From Nigrospora sphaerica (lineage: Eukaryota > Ascomycota > Sordariomycetes > Amphisphaeriales > Apiosporaceae), in assembly GCA_018287875.1 (NCBI GenBank), contig JAGVVL010000022.1, forward strand, positions 1,054,001 through 1,118,000: 64,000 nt of DNA, in the 5' to 3' direction. Under the pieces are notes generated by a model, which saw only the letters and a program-made list of their open reading frames with translations, made no database searches and was not told where the DNA came from. The translations under genes and the position numbers were made by a program. Position 1 is the first letter of the stretch. Every line of letters starts with the position of its first letter. This document shows positions 62,255 to 64,000 of this stretch, piece after piece.

Positions 62255-63237
62255 ATCGTAAGAACGAGACGATGCATGATCTCTTGTTCGTCCCCGGAAT
62301 CGGTTCCAGTCGCGACCAGGGTACGCTTACTGGCTCGATGCCAGTTTGCGCAAGAACTTCGTCTCGTAAGAGTGTGTCGGTTTCGAATGTCTCGCCAAAG
62401 ACGTTGGAGAGTTGCGTCGGGCAGCCGGGAACTACGTAGTTCACCCACGTGACCGGGACCTCGACTGTGCTAGCTCGGAGGCTTCGTTCTAGTCCTTCTT
62501 TCTTTCGGAGGAGAACCTCCCTCGTTTCTTTATTTCTCGGACGGACAGCAACGCCCGTCGCCGTATGATGGACATCGGGAACGTCCACTAGAGATAGGTC
62601 GAGGGTCTTGCATACGGCTTGTCTCAGGGCGAAGTTATATTGGGCATGTGCCCTGTTTCGGTGTTCCTCTGGGATCCTCACGAGAACCCGGAGGTCCTCT
62701 CGTTGACTTGCTTGCTGGGTCCGCTTGTTTGCACCGTCTTGAGGCGGTGGCTTCTGTCCCCTCCGGCGATTTCGGCCCAGGTGCGCGTGTGGGCCCAGAG
62801 GGACTCCACACGGGTCGGGCCGCCTTCCGGTAGGGGCGCTCGTTCGGGCGGGGGCTGGTCGCGTCCCCGATCTTGGCCTGTAGGGACGCTGTGAAGCCTT
62901 CCGTAATCTCCGCGGCTAGTTCCTTGTCTTCGTCGCGGTATTCTTCGATAATGCTGTCTAGGGCGCGGGCGATCTTCGTGAGCACCGATCGTCGGGTGTT
63001 GTGTCGCTTGTCCATATCGCCCAGGATCGGGGTCAGTGCGTCCGAGATCGTTTCCCGTCATCACCTCATCGGTGGTGTCCTCACGAGGAGGTGAAGCCAT
63101 CACGATGATGGTCCCAGAGTCCATCTGGCCTCTGGGTTGGCGTTGAGGCGCCGTTGGAGGGTTGTTAAGGATTTGGCAATAAATAGCAGGCTGACACTAA
63201 CAGTAGGTGCCAGAAAAGAATAATCAGGAAGGAAGGT
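62255..63237 (-). mobile_element. LINE family A, 5' fragment with an internal deletion
   Basis: On the minus strand: 5' UTR (about 63237-63125), the first 26 codons of ORF1 (ATG at 63124), a deletion of roughly 180 bases relative to the full-length copy at 63046/63047, and then ORF1 sequence in three frames (one-base losses near 62830 and 62760) up to about 62255, where the match stops in the RRM-like part. The 3' two-thirds of the element are missing. It joins the pogo-like transposase gene directly at 63237/63238. Confidence 0.88.
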
Positions 63238-63961
63238 TTGAGCCAGCCTGTGAGGCCACAAAAGACCAGTTCTCGAAGTCATCCTCGTCGACTTGGGAGG
63301 TGAACCACTGCTGCTGAACGCTCTTCCCCTTGAAGATGACGAGAGGAGGCAGCACACGGCCGGTGGCAGAGATAGCCTCAAGGGAGGTCGTCCATTCGCC
63401 TATCCCGGTGTCCATCGCGAAGACCTCCGTGAGCGCAGACGGCCTGACGACCAGGGGATTATCTCCAAGGCCTATCTGAGGGCCAACCTCATCGAAGTTC
63501 CATGTGTGCTCCGGAGGGACCTTCGTCACGTCCTCCAGGTCCAGCCTGGAGAAGAACTCCTCGATATTCTCGCGAGACGCGCCGTTAACGCGTTTGTAGT
63601 CAATAGAGGTGGACGCCATAGTCTTGACCTGCGGCCAACGCCTGAAGAAACGGAGATGCCAGAATTTTCCGATGATGCGGTCGCCTCCAGAGGCCTTAAC
63701 CAACGTCTGCGCATATAGACGAAAACGGCTATGCGGAGGAGGCCAATCAAGGCGCGCCTGGGTCAGCACCCACTTAGTAAGGGCGTACTCTAAGGTTGGC
63801 GATAGGTTCTGGCGATGCACCTGAGCGTTGGGCTTCAAGGGACGGCCCAGAATCCTCCTTCTGATGCTTTCCCTGGAGATATTGAACTGTCTAGAGGCCT
63901 CGCGGATGGATAGGCCTCCTGAGACTTCCTTGAGCGCTGCCGCCAGCGGCAGTACTTCCAT
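63238..63961 (-). pseudogene. Pogo/Fot1-like DDE transposase, C-terminal half lost
   Basis: About 241 residues from the ATG at 63961 (MEVLPLAAALKEVSGG). An N-terminal psq-type helix-turn-helix (SIREASRQFNISRESIRRRILG), a CENP-B-like second DNA-binding part (ALTKWVLTQARLDWP, ending near FWHLRFFRRWPQV), and the beginning of the DDE_1 catalytic domain (WNFDEVGPQIGLG, with the first catalytic Asp; then TTSLEAISATGRVLPPLVIF). The match to the family stops at VASQAG, where a LINE A 5' fragment begins, so the second and third catalytic acids are gone. It would cut and paste a Tc1/mariner-type element; no terminal inverted repeat is visible before the window edge. A TATAAAG string lies just upstream of the ATG at 63961-63967. 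Confidence 0.82.
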
Positions 63962-64000
63962 ATAAAGAATAGCTGGTATCAAACGAAAGAGAAAAAGTAA

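Overview
The window looks like DNA from a filamentous ascomycete (Pezizomycotina; a Sordariomycete is my guess and is not proven). Support for this: introns of 44-66 nt with GTANGT-type donors, CTGAC/CTAAC branch sites and YAG acceptors; typical mould gene families (type B carboxylesterase with signal peptide, MpaB-like oxygenase, polyketide synthase remnant, serine beta-lactamase-like protein, Dal5-type MFS permease, Zn2Cys6 factor); and Tad1/I-like LINE retrotransposons. No tRNA, rRNA or CRISPR was seen.

About half of the window is non-LTR retrotransposon sequence. I separate four families. Family A (endonuclease + RT + RNase H): 3' end of a copy at 1-1553, a complete and open copy at 7403-13156 (minus) with an apparent target duplication, and two 5' pieces at 7123-7402 and 62255-63237. 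Family B (endonuclease + RT + RNase H): one copy at about 23900-29957 (plus) with both ORFs open. Family C (endonuclease + RT, no RNase H): copies at 15770-20704 (minus), 29958-34797 (plus, directly abutting B) and 55392-59124 (minus, lacking its 3' half). Family D (endonuclease + RT + degenerate RNase H): 41738 to about 47110 (plus). Where both ORFs can be read, ORF2 begins inside the ORF1 stop region, with an 8-nt (A, B, D) or 4-nt (C) overlap.

Host genes sit between the elements: esterase 2710-4860 (+), PKS relic 4993-5712 (-), a cut unknown gene 6588-7122 (+), MpaB-like oxygenase 14614-15603 (+), beta-lactamase-like hydrolase 21394-23273 (-), coiled-coil protein 34887-36243 (-), Ras-like GTPase 37825-38584 (-), short Zn2Cys6 protein 40383-40931 (+), PAN-like ORF 59197-59460 (+), MFS permease 59935-61528 (-) and a pogo/Fot1-like transposase 63238-63961 (-) cut by a LINE fragment. 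Esterase, PKS relic, oxygenase, hydrolase and transporter would fit a broken secondary-metabolite neighbourhood, but they are too dispersed to call a cluster.

From 47.6 to 50.1 kb lies a chain of degenerate tandem repeats and a long polypyrimidine tract; 50.1-55.4 kb holds no convincing gene. Many frameshifts, including two in the single-copy MFS gene, are one-base losses in homopolymers, so sequencing or assembly error is a serious alternative to biological decay.
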